Shown here: in pieces, positions 1 through 6,237 of the stretch | How positions within the stretch are numbered: the first letter of the stretch is position 1 | Layout: each line of letters starts with the position of its first letter | NCBI GenBank assembly: GCA_964447015.1 | Contig: CAYUQU010000039.1 | Location: 1 to 28,446 of the forward strand | Direction: 5' to 3' | Length of the DNA stretch: 28,446 bases | Origin: Wandonia sp964447015 | GTDB lineage: Bacteria; Bacteroidota; Bacteroidia; Flavobacteriales_D; Crocinitomicaceae | The notes under the pieces: generated by a model | The model's input: the letters and a program-made list of their open reading frames with translations, nothing else | Database searches by the model: none | What the model was told of the DNA's origin: nothing | Made by a program: the position numbers and the translations under genes

Positions 1-1
1 T

Positions 2-412
2 ATACTTATTATAAGTCTGTTGATACTTTCTTCTTGTAAAAAAAACAATTTACATCCTGTTCCGAGTATAGCCTTTAATATAAACATCAATATTAATTTG
101 CCTAGCTATTCAGGTTTACAAAACATAGGTGGGTACGCTTATGTTAACAATGTAGGATCAAAGGGCGTAGTCGTATATCGACGATCAATAAATGAGTTTG
201 TTGCTTTTGATAGGCAATCAACAGCTGATGGGGGACTTGATTGTGGTGGAGTTGAGATAGACGAAGACAATACCTTGTTAGTAAATGACGTGTGCGGCCC
301 CTCACAGTTCTCTCTATATGATGGTTCTGTTATAACAGGTCCTGCCGAATTTGGTCTTAGAGGATACCAAGCCATTTTTGATGGCGCTTACACACTTAAT
401 GTTTCAAATTAA
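2..412 (+). CDS. Rieske-like fold lipoprotein, 5' end cut by window edge
   Basis: Partial gene. The frame is open to the left edge and reads a hydrophobic stretch ending in a lipobox (LSSC, Cys codon at 35-37), so the true start lies upstream and the TTG at 20 is only an internal codon. The mature part is about 125 residues and probably sits on a membrane as a lipoprotein. The C-terminal half (roughly 230-400) carries CGPSQFSLYDGS followed by GPA, which resembles the second iron-sulfur box of Rieske proteins (C-P-x-H-G-S-x-F, DG, GPA). In my alignment the Cys and His ligands of both boxes are replaced (Asp and Gly), while the two cysteines that form the Rieske disulfide remain (codons 242-244 and 293-295). 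Inference: a Rieske-like beta domain without a cluster. Its function is unknown, and the family call rests on motif spacing only. It converges on the CxxC gene at 430. Confidence 0.6.
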   Translation: MLIISLLILSSCKKNNLHPVPSIAFNINININLPSYSGLQNIGGYAYVNNVGSKGVVVYRRSINEFVAFDRQSTADGGLDCGGVEIDEDNTLLVNDVCGPSQFSLYDGSVITGPAEFGLRGYQAIFDGAYTLNVSN

Positions 413-429
413 GTGCTCATTATGTTGTT

Positions 430-993
430 TCAGATAAAAATCAACTGAGTTTCACTTAGCAATGCTCTTAACTGCGGGTCGCTAGGTCCTAAATACGTAT
501 CTCGAAAATCATCCAACTCTTCTCGCGTTTCAGGCGACAATTTTTCCTGAATGGCTTCAAGAATTTCACCGTTAATAGCCAATGGAGGTAGTTGCGTTAT
601 TTTTTTTCCGTTCACAAAATTGCCGATCAAGTTATATTCCTTTACCGAATCTATAGACTTTCCGGTTACCAAACATTTATCTTTCCACGTGCTATTCCAT
701 GACTCGTCATTCATGACCGCCATACGTTTTTGAGGCAACTCAATTTCTAAAAAATATTCTTCCATTACTTTTCTAGAGCTAGGAGATAACTTTTCATGCA
801 TCTGTTGACCACAATTCATACAAATTGCCATTTCAAACAAGGTCACCACACGCCCATCATCTAAACGCTTCATTGCTTTTTCAATAGCATACGGCACATT
901 AGACTGGGTCAAGTCGATATTACACATGATACAATGAGTGAAAGCTTCACCTGTCTCATCTGAAAAAAACTCTGTTGGAATTTGATCATCCAT
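430..993 (-). CDS. CxxC-containing protein of unknown function
   Basis: I do not recognise this 187-residue protein. It has no signal peptide or membrane segment, so it is probably cytoplasmic. Two Cys pairs (C21/C24 in CIMC and C58/C61 in CMNC) spaced about 35 residues apart suggest a small zinc-ribbon-like site; a lone C107 lies in CLVTG. The C-terminal third is acidic and helical. It is the last gene of a minus-strand operon behind manC. The manC stop codon is followed by TTG and then ATG. I chose the ATG at 993 because a GGAGGA sequence (1001-1006, inside the last codons of manC) lies at a normal distance, which is notable since Bacteroidota rarely use Shine-Dalgarno sites. Tight spacing suggests translation coupled to manC. 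The link to GDP-mannose synthesis is positional only. Confidence 0.75.
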   Translation of the reverse strand: MDDQIPTEFFSDETGEAFTHCIMCNIDLTQSNVPYAIEKAMKRLDDGRVVTLFEMAICMNCGQQMHEKLSPSSRKVMEEYFLEIELPQKRMAVMNDESWNSTWKDKCLVTGKSIDSVKEYNLIGNFVNGKKITQLPPLAINGEILEAIQEKLSPETREELDDFRDTYLGPSDPQLRALLSETQLIFI

Positions 994-996
994 CAA

Positions 997-2070
997 CTAA
1001 TCCTCCATTAATTTGAGATAGTCCTTTAGCTTTTGCTCATCTTTCGTACTTAAGATAAGTAGTTTTCCATTTGCTTCAACTATAATATAGTCATTCAATC
1101 CTTGAATCAAAGCAGAACGCGTATGGGGAATATTTACAATACAGTTGTGTGAATCAACTAACTGCGCTTTACCTCCGACTAAAGCATTGCCATTAAAATC
1201 TTTGTCTAGATGTGCATAAACAGAGCCCCAAGTACCTAAGTCAGACCAATCAAAATCAGAAAGCACAACTTTTACATTCTTTGCATTTTCCATTACCGCA
1301 AAATCAATTGAGATATCTTCACACACTTCGAAGCAATGATTTACAAATTCCTGCTCCTTTTCAGTGCCGTATACTTCAGGTTTAGAATTAAAAAGTTCGT
1401 ACAAATCTGGCTTAAACTTTTTCAGCGCCTCCAATATTGTCGATGCTTTCCAAACAAAAATTCCTGAATTCCAATAATAATTTCCACTTTTCAAAAAAAG
1501 TTCAGCCACTTCCCTGTTCGGTTTTTCTGTAAATTGTTTCACATCACAAACAGAGCCTGCAATCAAATCTCCATTTTCATGAAACTGGATATATCCATAT
1601 CCTGTATCAGGTCTATTGGGTTTTATTCCTAACGTAACCAAACAATCCTCATTAGAAGATTCTTCAAGTGCAATATTTACAATTCTTTCAAATTTTTGTT
1701 CTTGAAGAATTAGATGGTCAGAAGGAGCAACTATTAAATTCGCTTGATTGTTCTCCTGAAAAATTCTAGAAGCTGCATATGCGATGCAAGGAGCTGTGTT
1801 TTTACGTTGTGGTTCAGTAAGAATGTTTTCTTCTTTAATATGAGGCAGTTGATTTATCACCAACTCTTTATAAGTACTGTTAGTTACCACATAAATATTC
1901 TCACTCGGCGCTATCATAGTCAAGCGTTCAAATGTCATTTGTATTAATGTCTTTCCAACTCCTAATACATCTAAAAATTGTTTCGGTTGCTCTGGTGTTG
2001 ATAAAGGCCAAAACCTACTCCCTACTCCACCAGCCATTATAATGGCATAATTATTTTTATTCATACTCAT
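997..2070 (-). CDS. manC: Mannose-1-phosphate guanylyltransferase
   Basis: Makes GDP-mannose from mannose-1-phosphate and GTP in the cytoplasm, a precursor for surface polysaccharide and glycan sugars. The nucleotidyltransferase signature is clear near the N-terminus: MAGGVGSRFWPLS followed by PKQF (residues 12-32, with the conserved Lys30). Further family motifs are TEPQRKNTAP (85-94), APSDH (115-119), FTEKP (180-184) and YYWNSGIF (198-205). At 357 residues it is the short form that lacks the C-terminal cupin isomerase domain of bifunctional ManC/AlgA proteins, as is usual in Bacteroidota. The ATG at 2070 overlaps the TGA of the upstream sprT-like gene (ATGA), so translation is probably coupled; a second ATG two codons later (2064) is the other possible start. 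No other sugar-nucleotide gene is visible nearby. Confidence 0.94.
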   Translation of the reverse strand: MSMNKNNYAIIMAGGVGSRFWPLSTPEQPKQFLDVLGVGKTLIQMTFERLTMIAPSENIYVVTNSTYKELVINQLPHIKEENILTEPQRKNTAPCIAYAASRIFQENNQANLIVAPSDHLILQEQKFERIVNIALEESSNEDCLVTLGIKPNRPDTGYGYIQFHENGDLIAGSVCDVKQFTEKPNREVAELFLKSGNYYWNSGIFVWKASTILEALKKFKPDLYELFNSKPEVYGTEKEQEFVNHCFEVCEDISIDFAVMENAKNVKVVLSDFDWSDLGTWGSVYAHLDKDFNGNALVGGKAQLVDSHNCIVNIPHTRSALIQGLNDYIIVEANGKLLILSTKDEQKLKDYLKLMED

Positions 2071-2687
2071 AAAGTAACTTTTTGAACTTCTGCTATTGCG
2101 TTAACAAGGTATAACTTCCCAGAACGTACCTCCATACACTGGATTCTCTTTCGCAGAATATCTCCTCTTTCGAATATACGTCCAGAAAGGATAAAACGTT
2201 CGCCTTTTTCCAAATCTTTTGCTACTAAAATTGAATTTTTCTTGTCAAACATCCTTAGTCCCATAAATAAATCGTGATCTGAAGCAGAGGAAGCTTTAGG
2301 ATTTTTAATATATTTAATTAACGGTTTTTTGAGTTCTATTGGAAACCACTCGGGGGACTTTCCAGTTATCAACAATTGAGAAAACACCATTTTCCACTCT
2401 TTACCATGAGGCAAAATTGTTCTGCCGTATTCTGCAAAAGCTATAAGGTGAGCAAATTCATGAATAGTTGTAAGATAGAAAGCAAAGGGATTTAAATTTC
2501 CGTTTACAGAAATATGGTGATACCCATCTTTGTCTTGACTTTTGTAATCGCCAAATTTGGTTTTTCTGGGATGAGTGATGCGAAATTTGACACGATTGGC
2601 AGCAATAAGACTGACAACTTGCTCAAGTCCTTCTTCGGGAAGAAATCGTTTTAACTTCTCTGAAATACGTGATTTAGCATCATCCAT
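2067..2687 (-). CDS. SprT-like zinc metalloprotease-fold protein
   Basis: A 206-residue cytoplasmic protein with the SprT-like signature: HEFAH (residues 76-80, the HExxH zinc site with catalytic Glu77) and, about 15 residues on, HGKEW with His94 as the likely third ligand. The SprT/SPRTN superfamily includes DNA-protein crosslink proteases, but the role of the short bacterial members is poorly known and I would not transfer that function. I rejected the TTG at 2696 as start because it lies inside a TAnnTTTG -7 box (2694-2701); the ATG at 2687 gives MDDAK. It is the first gene of the operon sprT-manC-CxxC protein and overlaps manC by 4 bases. Confidence 0.87.
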   Translation of the reverse strand: MDDAKSRISEKLKRFLPEEGLEQVVSLIAANRVKFRITHPRKTKFGDYKSQDKDGYHHISVNGNLNPFAFYLTTIHEFAHLIAFAEYGRTILPHGKEWKMVFSQLLITGKSPEWFPIELKKPLIKYIKNPKASSASDHDLFMGLRMFDKKNSILVAKDLEKGERFILSGRIFERGDILRKRIQCMEVRSGKLYLVNAIAEVQKVTL

Positions 2688-2693
2688 TGCGTA

Positions 2694-2701
2694 CAAAAAT
2701 A
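2694..2701 (-). promoter_or_regulatory. -7 box of the sprT-manC operon
   Basis: Read on the minus strand the sequence is TATTTTTG, an exact match to the Bacteroidota -7 consensus TAnnTTTG. It ends 6 bases before the ATG at 2687, so the transcript would have almost no leader. I found no well-spaced -33 TTG, which lowers confidence. Confidence 0.4.
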
Positions 2702-2757
2702 ATGGAATATAGCTTTAGTCTTATTAATGGTGCAAAGAGTTTATCAAAAAATGTCGT

Positions 2758-2765
2758 TATTTTCG
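2758..2765 (+). promoter_or_regulatory. Possible -7 box for mlaE-mlaF
   Basis: TATTTTCG matches TAnnTTTG except at one position and lies 27 bases before the permease ATG. No -33 TTG at good spacing was seen, so this is tentative. Confidence 0.3.
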
Positions 2766-2792
2766 TTAAAACACCTAAATTAGCAACGGAAA

Positions 2793-3533
2793 ATGAAGGT
2801 AATATTTAACATAGGTCAATATTTTATTATGCTGAGGTACGTATTCTCCAGACCGGAGAAATTTCGTATTTACAAGAATAGAATTTTTGACGAGATCGAA
2901 ATAATTGGAATAAACTCTATTCCGATTGTTGCGTTGTTGTCTGTATTTATGGGTGCTGTAATTACATTACAAACTGCCGCAAATATGGACAGCCCTTTGT
3001 TACCTGTCGAAACTGTGGGTTACATTACTCGTCAATCAACCATTCTTGAGTTCTCCCCAACCATCATCTCTTTAATTCTAGCCGGCAAGATTGGATCCAA
3101 TATAGCATCTGAAGTAGGCACCATGCGTGTAACTGAACAAATTGATGCACTTGAAATAATGGGTGTAAACTCTTTAGGTTACTTAGTTCTTCCAAAAGTT
3201 GTTGCTGCACTAATTACTTTTCCTGTAATAGTTATTCTTTCTATGCTGTTAAGTATTTTAGGAGGATTATTAGCTGCGGTTCAATCTGGATTGTGCTCAC
3301 AAAATGATTATATAAAAGGATTGCGTTATTATTTCTACGAATCAGACGTGAATTATGGTTTAATCAAAACCTTTTTCTTTGCGTTTATCATCACTACTGT
3401 TGCGTCATTCTATGGCTATTACACAAAAGGAGGCGCATTGGATGTAGGTCGTTCAAGTACACAAGCTGTAGTGTACAGTAGTATTGCAATACTTTTGACC
3501 AATTATTTCTTAACTCAACTTATCTTAATGTAA
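2793..3533 (+). CDS. mlaE: MlaE-type (YrbE family) lipid ABC transporter permease
   Basis: Inner-membrane permease of the MlaE/YrbE family, which moves phospholipids between inner and outer membranes together with an MlaF-type ATPase and an MCE (MlaD) protein. The 246-residue length is normal. The family hallmark EVGTMRVTEQIDAL spans residues 107-120, preceded by AGKIGSNIASE. Hydrophobic segments lie at about 40-62, 88-102, 133-165, 190-210 and 225-245. The start ATG at 2793 gives an amphipathic N-terminal helix typical of the family. The stop is 2 bases before the start of the ATPase gene, so the pair is one operon. No MCE-domain gene is present in the next positions. Whether it retrogrades or delivers lipid cannot be told from sequence. 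Confidence 0.92.
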   Translation: MKVIFNIGQYFIMLRYVFSRPEKFRIYKNRIFDEIEIIGINSIPIVALLSVFMGAVITLQTAANMDSPLLPVETVGYITRQSTILEFSPTIISLILAGKIGSNIASEVGTMRVTEQIDALEIMGVNSLGYLVLPKVVAALITFPVIVILSMLLSILGGLLAAVQSGLCSQNDYIKGLRYYFYESDVNYGLIKTFFFAFIITTVASFYGYYTKGGALDVGRSSTQAVVYSSIAILLTNYFLTQLILM

Positions 3534-3535
3534 TT

Positions 3536-4294
3536 ATGATTGAGGTTAAAGGAGTAAATAAAAGCTTTGGGGACTTAGATGTATTAAAAGACATCAATGC
3601 CACTTTCGAACCTGGGAGGGTAAATTTAATTATTGGGCAAAGTGGTTCGGGAAAATCAGTTTTAGCTAAATGTATTGTTGGCTTACACGAAGTTGATTCG
3701 GGTGAGATTTTATATGATGGTCGAGAGTTTACCAAGATGGATCGCGGTGAACGAAAAGAAGTGCGAAAAGAAATTGGCATGTTATTTCAAGGCTCGGCAT
3801 TATTTGATTCACTCACAGTTGAAGAAAATGTAATGTTTCCACTTACTATGTTCACCAAAATGTCGAAAGAAGAAATGCGTGAACGAGCAAATGTGTGCTT
3901 AGACCGTGTAAACCTCAATGACAGAAATCATCTTCTTCCAGCTGAATGTAGTGGTGGAATGCAAAAACGAATCGGAATTGCAAGAGCGATAGCCATGAAT
4001 CCAAAGTATTTGTTTTGTGATGAACCTAATTCAGGATTAGACCCGCTAACCTCCATTGTGATTGACAACTTAATTAAAGAAATTACCTACGAATACAACA
4101 TGACCACCATTGTGATTACCCATGACATGAATTCTGTAATTGAAATTGGCGATCACATTTTGTTTATTTATGACGGAAAAAAATGGTGGGAAGGAAGTAG
4201 GGAAGAAATTTTGCGCACAGATAATAAAGAGATTAATGACTTTGTTTATGCCGCAGAATTTATGAAACAGCTTAAAGGTAAGCTAAGTACGTAG
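3536..4294 (+). CDS. mlaF: MlaF-type ABC transporter ATP-binding protein
   Basis: ATPase that powers the MlaE-type permease encoded immediately upstream (2-base gap). The 252 residues contain all nucleotide-binding motifs: Walker A GQSGSGKS (34-41), Q-loop Gln85 in LFQGSALFDSLTV (typical of MlaF proteins), Walker B YLFCDEP with catalytic Glu163, D-loop SGLDP, and switch His196 in THD. The signature motif reads CSGGM (138-142) where LSGGM is usual; the Cys at the first position is a mild oddity, not a loss of function. It acts on the cytoplasmic face of the inner membrane. A weak hairpin after the stop suggests that the downstream coiled-coil gene may be transcribed separately. Confidence 0.93.
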   Translation: MIEVKGVNKSFGDLDVLKDINATFEPGRVNLIIGQSGSGKSVLAKCIVGLHEVDSGEILYDGREFTKMDRGERKEVRKEIGMLFQGSALFDSLTVEENVMFPLTMFTKMSKEEMRERANVCLDRVNLNDRNHLLPAECSGGMQKRIGIARAIAMNPKYLFCDEPNSGLDPLTSIVIDNLIKEITYEYNMTTIVITHDMNSVIEIGDHILFIYDGKKWWEGSREEILRTDNKEINDFVYAAEFMKQLKGKLST

Positions 4295-4310
4295 AGCGTT
4301 AAAAAATCAC

Positions 4311-4340
4311 AATATTCCCAATTACAGGGATATTTTTCCT
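4311..4340 (+). terminator. Weak terminator-like hairpin after mlaF
   Basis: AATATTCCC and GGGATATT pair across a 7-base loop with one bulged T, followed by TTTCC. The stem is short and AT-rich, so the call is tentative. Confidence 0.3.
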
Positions 4341-4365
4341 TATTTTGTATTAAAAACAAATAGTT

Positions 4366-5328
4366 ATGTCTGATTCAGCGAAAGAAACACCGAAAAAAAG
4401 GGATGGAGTTTACATCTTTATCATTCTATTATTGATTGCCAGTATGGGTGCATTAGGATTTTTAATCTCAAATAAAAATAAAGCTTTAGAAGTATGCTCC
4501 ATGGATAAGAGTGAACTTGAAGCTGACATGGCAGGTATGGAAGGTATGCTTTCTGAATTTGTCGATGAACAACAAGGAGATATAAAGAAAGACCTTCGCA
4601 ACATGTTAGCAATGTATGAAGATGCATTGGCTACGAATGATGTGCATGAAGACAGCATCCGCATTCAACAAGAAAAAATTCAAACCTTATTGGAGGATTT
4701 AGAAAGCTCTAAGAAAAGAAGTGCTAGAGAAATCTATAAATTGAAAAAAGAGACGGAAACTTTGCGTTCGATAATGAAAGATTATGTGCGTCAAATTGAC
4801 TCTTTGAATACGGTGAATATTGGCTTGAGAGGAGAGCTAACAGAAACCACGACTCAACTTACATCTGTAACTGGAGAACGTGATGCACTTCATGAAAAAG
4901 CTTCTACTCTTGAATCTAAAGTTGCAGTAGGTGCACGTCTTAATGCTTACAACATTTATTCAACTGGTATGAAATACAAGTTGGATGGATCACTTAAAGA
5001 GAATTCAAGAGCTGGAAAAATTGATAAGGTTCGCTCATGTTTTACTATTGCAGAAAACACTTTAGCAAAATCTGGTTCCAAATACATTTATATGCAGGTA
5101 ATTACTCCAGACGGCAAAGTGTTGCATCAACGTTCAAGTAACGTAATCAATATTGATGGTGTCAACGTGTTGTATTCTGACAGAAAAGAAATTGACTACC
5201 AAAATCAAAGCATCGATGTCTGTGTGTATTACGAAGCAAACAACGAGGATTTAGCTAAAGGAAATTACATAGTAAAACTTTATGCTGACGGAACTTTAAT
5301 TGGTAAAGACAGTTTTACACTGAAATAA
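4366..5328 (+). CDS. Membrane-anchored coiled-coil protein, Bacteroidota-specific type
   Basis: I recognise the architecture but know no function. The 320 residues show a short basic cytoplasmic tail (KKRD at 10-13), one transmembrane helix (about 15-35), a long heptad-rich coiled coil (about 55-200), and a C-terminal beta-rich domain (about 208-320) with the segment KVRSCFTIAENTLAK and IYMQVITPDGKVLH. The orientation is probably N-in with the coiled coil in the periplasm. A single helix plus a periplasmic coiled coil recalls MCE and efflux adaptor proteins, but I see no MCE motif and no lipobox. It starts 71 bases after mlaF and ends before a strong terminator, so it is either a third gene of the mlaEF operon or a single-gene unit. 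Confidence 0.83.
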   Translation: MSDSAKETPKKRDGVYIFIILLLIASMGALGFLISNKNKALEVCSMDKSELEADMAGMEGMLSEFVDEQQGDIKKDLRNMLAMYEDALATNDVHEDSIRIQQEKIQTLLEDLESSKKRSAREIYKLKKETETLRSIMKDYVRQIDSLNTVNIGLRGELTETTTQLTSVTGERDALHEKASTLESKVAVGARLNAYNIYSTGMKYKLDGSLKENSRAGKIDKVRSCFTIAENTLAKSGSKYIYMQVITPDGKVLHQRSSNVINIDGVNVLYSDRKEIDYQNQSIDVCVYYEANNEDLAKGNYIVKLYADGTLIGKDSFTLK

Positions 5329-5351
5329 ATTATCTGAAAAGAGACTTGTGA

Positions 5352-5377
5352 GGGAGGCAAATTTGTCTCCCTTTTTT
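5352..5377 (+). terminator. Rho-independent terminator
   Basis: GGGAG (5352-5356) pairs with CTCCC (5367-5371), extended inward by a G-T pair and CAA/TTG pairs, and is followed by six T. It ends the coiled-coil gene and separates it from the enoyl-CoA hydratase gene. Confidence 0.88.
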
Positions 5378-5379
5378 GT

Positions 5380-5387
5380 TACTTTCG
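5380..5387 (+). promoter_or_regulatory. Possible -7 box for the enoyl-CoA hydratase gene
   Basis: TACTTTCG differs from TAnnTTTG at one position. It lies just after the terminator's T-run and 11 bases before the ATG at 5399, a typical distance here. The -33 element is unclear. Confidence 0.4.
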
Positions 5388-5398
5388 CGATGTAAAAA

Positions 5399-6184
5399 AT
5401 GAATAACACACAAATGGAAGCTATTAATCAAGGAGATGTAAGTTTTGAAATTGACTCAAACGGTATTGCGTCTATAGAATTTTTTCACCCACTCTCTAAT
5501 TCACTCCCAGGAAAAGTATTGGCGAAGCTTGCACAAACCATTACAGAGCTTGGTCAAAATGAGCAAGTAAACGTAATTATACTCAAATCTCAAGGTGAAC
5601 GAGCGTTTTGTGGCGGAGCTAGTTTTGATGAGCTAATTTCTATTCAAGATTTAGAAACAGGAAAGAAATTTTTCTCTGGCTTTGCAAATGTGATTAATGC
5701 TTGTAGAAAGTGCCCGAAACTGATAATTGGTCGAATTCAAGGTAAAGCTGTAGGTGGTGGAGTTGGCTTAGCTTCCGCTGTTGATTATTGTTTTGCTACA
5801 AGATATGCAGATGTGAAATTAAGTGAATTAGCAGTTGGAATAGGTCCTTTCGTTGTAGGGCCAGCTGTAGCGCGCAAAATTGGACTTTCGGCTATGAGTC
5901 AACTCGCTATAAATGCGACAGAATGGCGATCTGCTGATTGGGCAAGAGAGAAAGGATTGTATACTGATATTTTTGACACAGCCGAAGATATGGATAGCGC
6001 TATCCAAACTTTAGCATTGAAGTTGTCAAAATCAAATCCTGAGGCTATGTCTATGCTCAAAAAAGTATTTTGGGAAGGTACAGAAAATTGGGATGAATTA
6101 TTGTCTGACAGGGCAGCAATGAGTGGTAAACTCGTGCTTTCTGATTTTACAGTGAATGCCATCCAATCGTTTAAGGCGAAGTAA
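5399..6184 (+). CDS. Enoyl-CoA hydratase/isomerase (crotonase) family, methylglutaconyl-CoA hydratase-like
   Basis: Cytoplasmic crotonase-fold enzyme of 261 residues acting on an acyl-CoA. The oxyanion-hole segments are visible: FCGGASFDEL (about 71-80) and GKAVGGGVGLASAVDY (about 115-130). The first catalytic Glu of classical hydratases (GGGCEL) is Gly here (GGGVGL), while the second Glu is kept in LSELAVGIGP. GGGVGL plus SE-x-x-x-GI-x-P-x-V-x-P is the pattern I associate with methylglutaconyl-CoA hydratase (leucine breakdown), so that is the best guess; a generic short-chain enoyl-CoA hydratase/isomerase is the alternative. It is a single-gene unit with its own promoter candidate and a strong terminator upstream; no other leucine or fatty-acid gene is adjacent. 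Confidence 0.85.
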   Translation: MNNTQMEAINQGDVSFEIDSNGIASIEFFHPLSNSLPGKVLAKLAQTITELGQNEQVNVIILKSQGERAFCGGASFDELISIQDLETGKKFFSGFANVINACRKCPKLIIGRIQGKAVGGGVGLASAVDYCFATRYADVKLSELAVGIGPFVVGPAVARKIGLSAMSQLAINATEWRSADWAREKGLYTDIFDTAEDMDSAIQTLALKLSKSNPEAMSMLKKVFWEGTENWDELLSDRAAMSGKLVLSDFTVNAIQSFKAK

Positions 6185-6194
6185 ATGCTCTTTT

Positions 6195-6235
6195 GAATTA
6201 CGAATTGCAGAATCAAAATTCGTAATTCGTAATTC
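6195..6235. terminator. Inverted repeat between convergent genes, likely bidirectional terminator
   Basis: A perfect 12-base inverted repeat, GAATTACGAATT (6195-6206) and AATTCGTAATTC (6217-6228), with a 10-base spacer; the right arm is then followed by a second GTAATTC (6229-6235). It lies between the convergent crotonase and DUF5686 genes. It has low GC and no clear T-run, so termination is inferred from position. Confidence 0.5.
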
Positions 6236-6237
6236 TA

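Noticed and set aside
20..34. TTG at 20 as start of the first lipoprotein
   Set aside because: The frame continues hydrophobic to the left edge; starting at TTG would leave five residues before the lipobox Cys, too short for a signal peptide.
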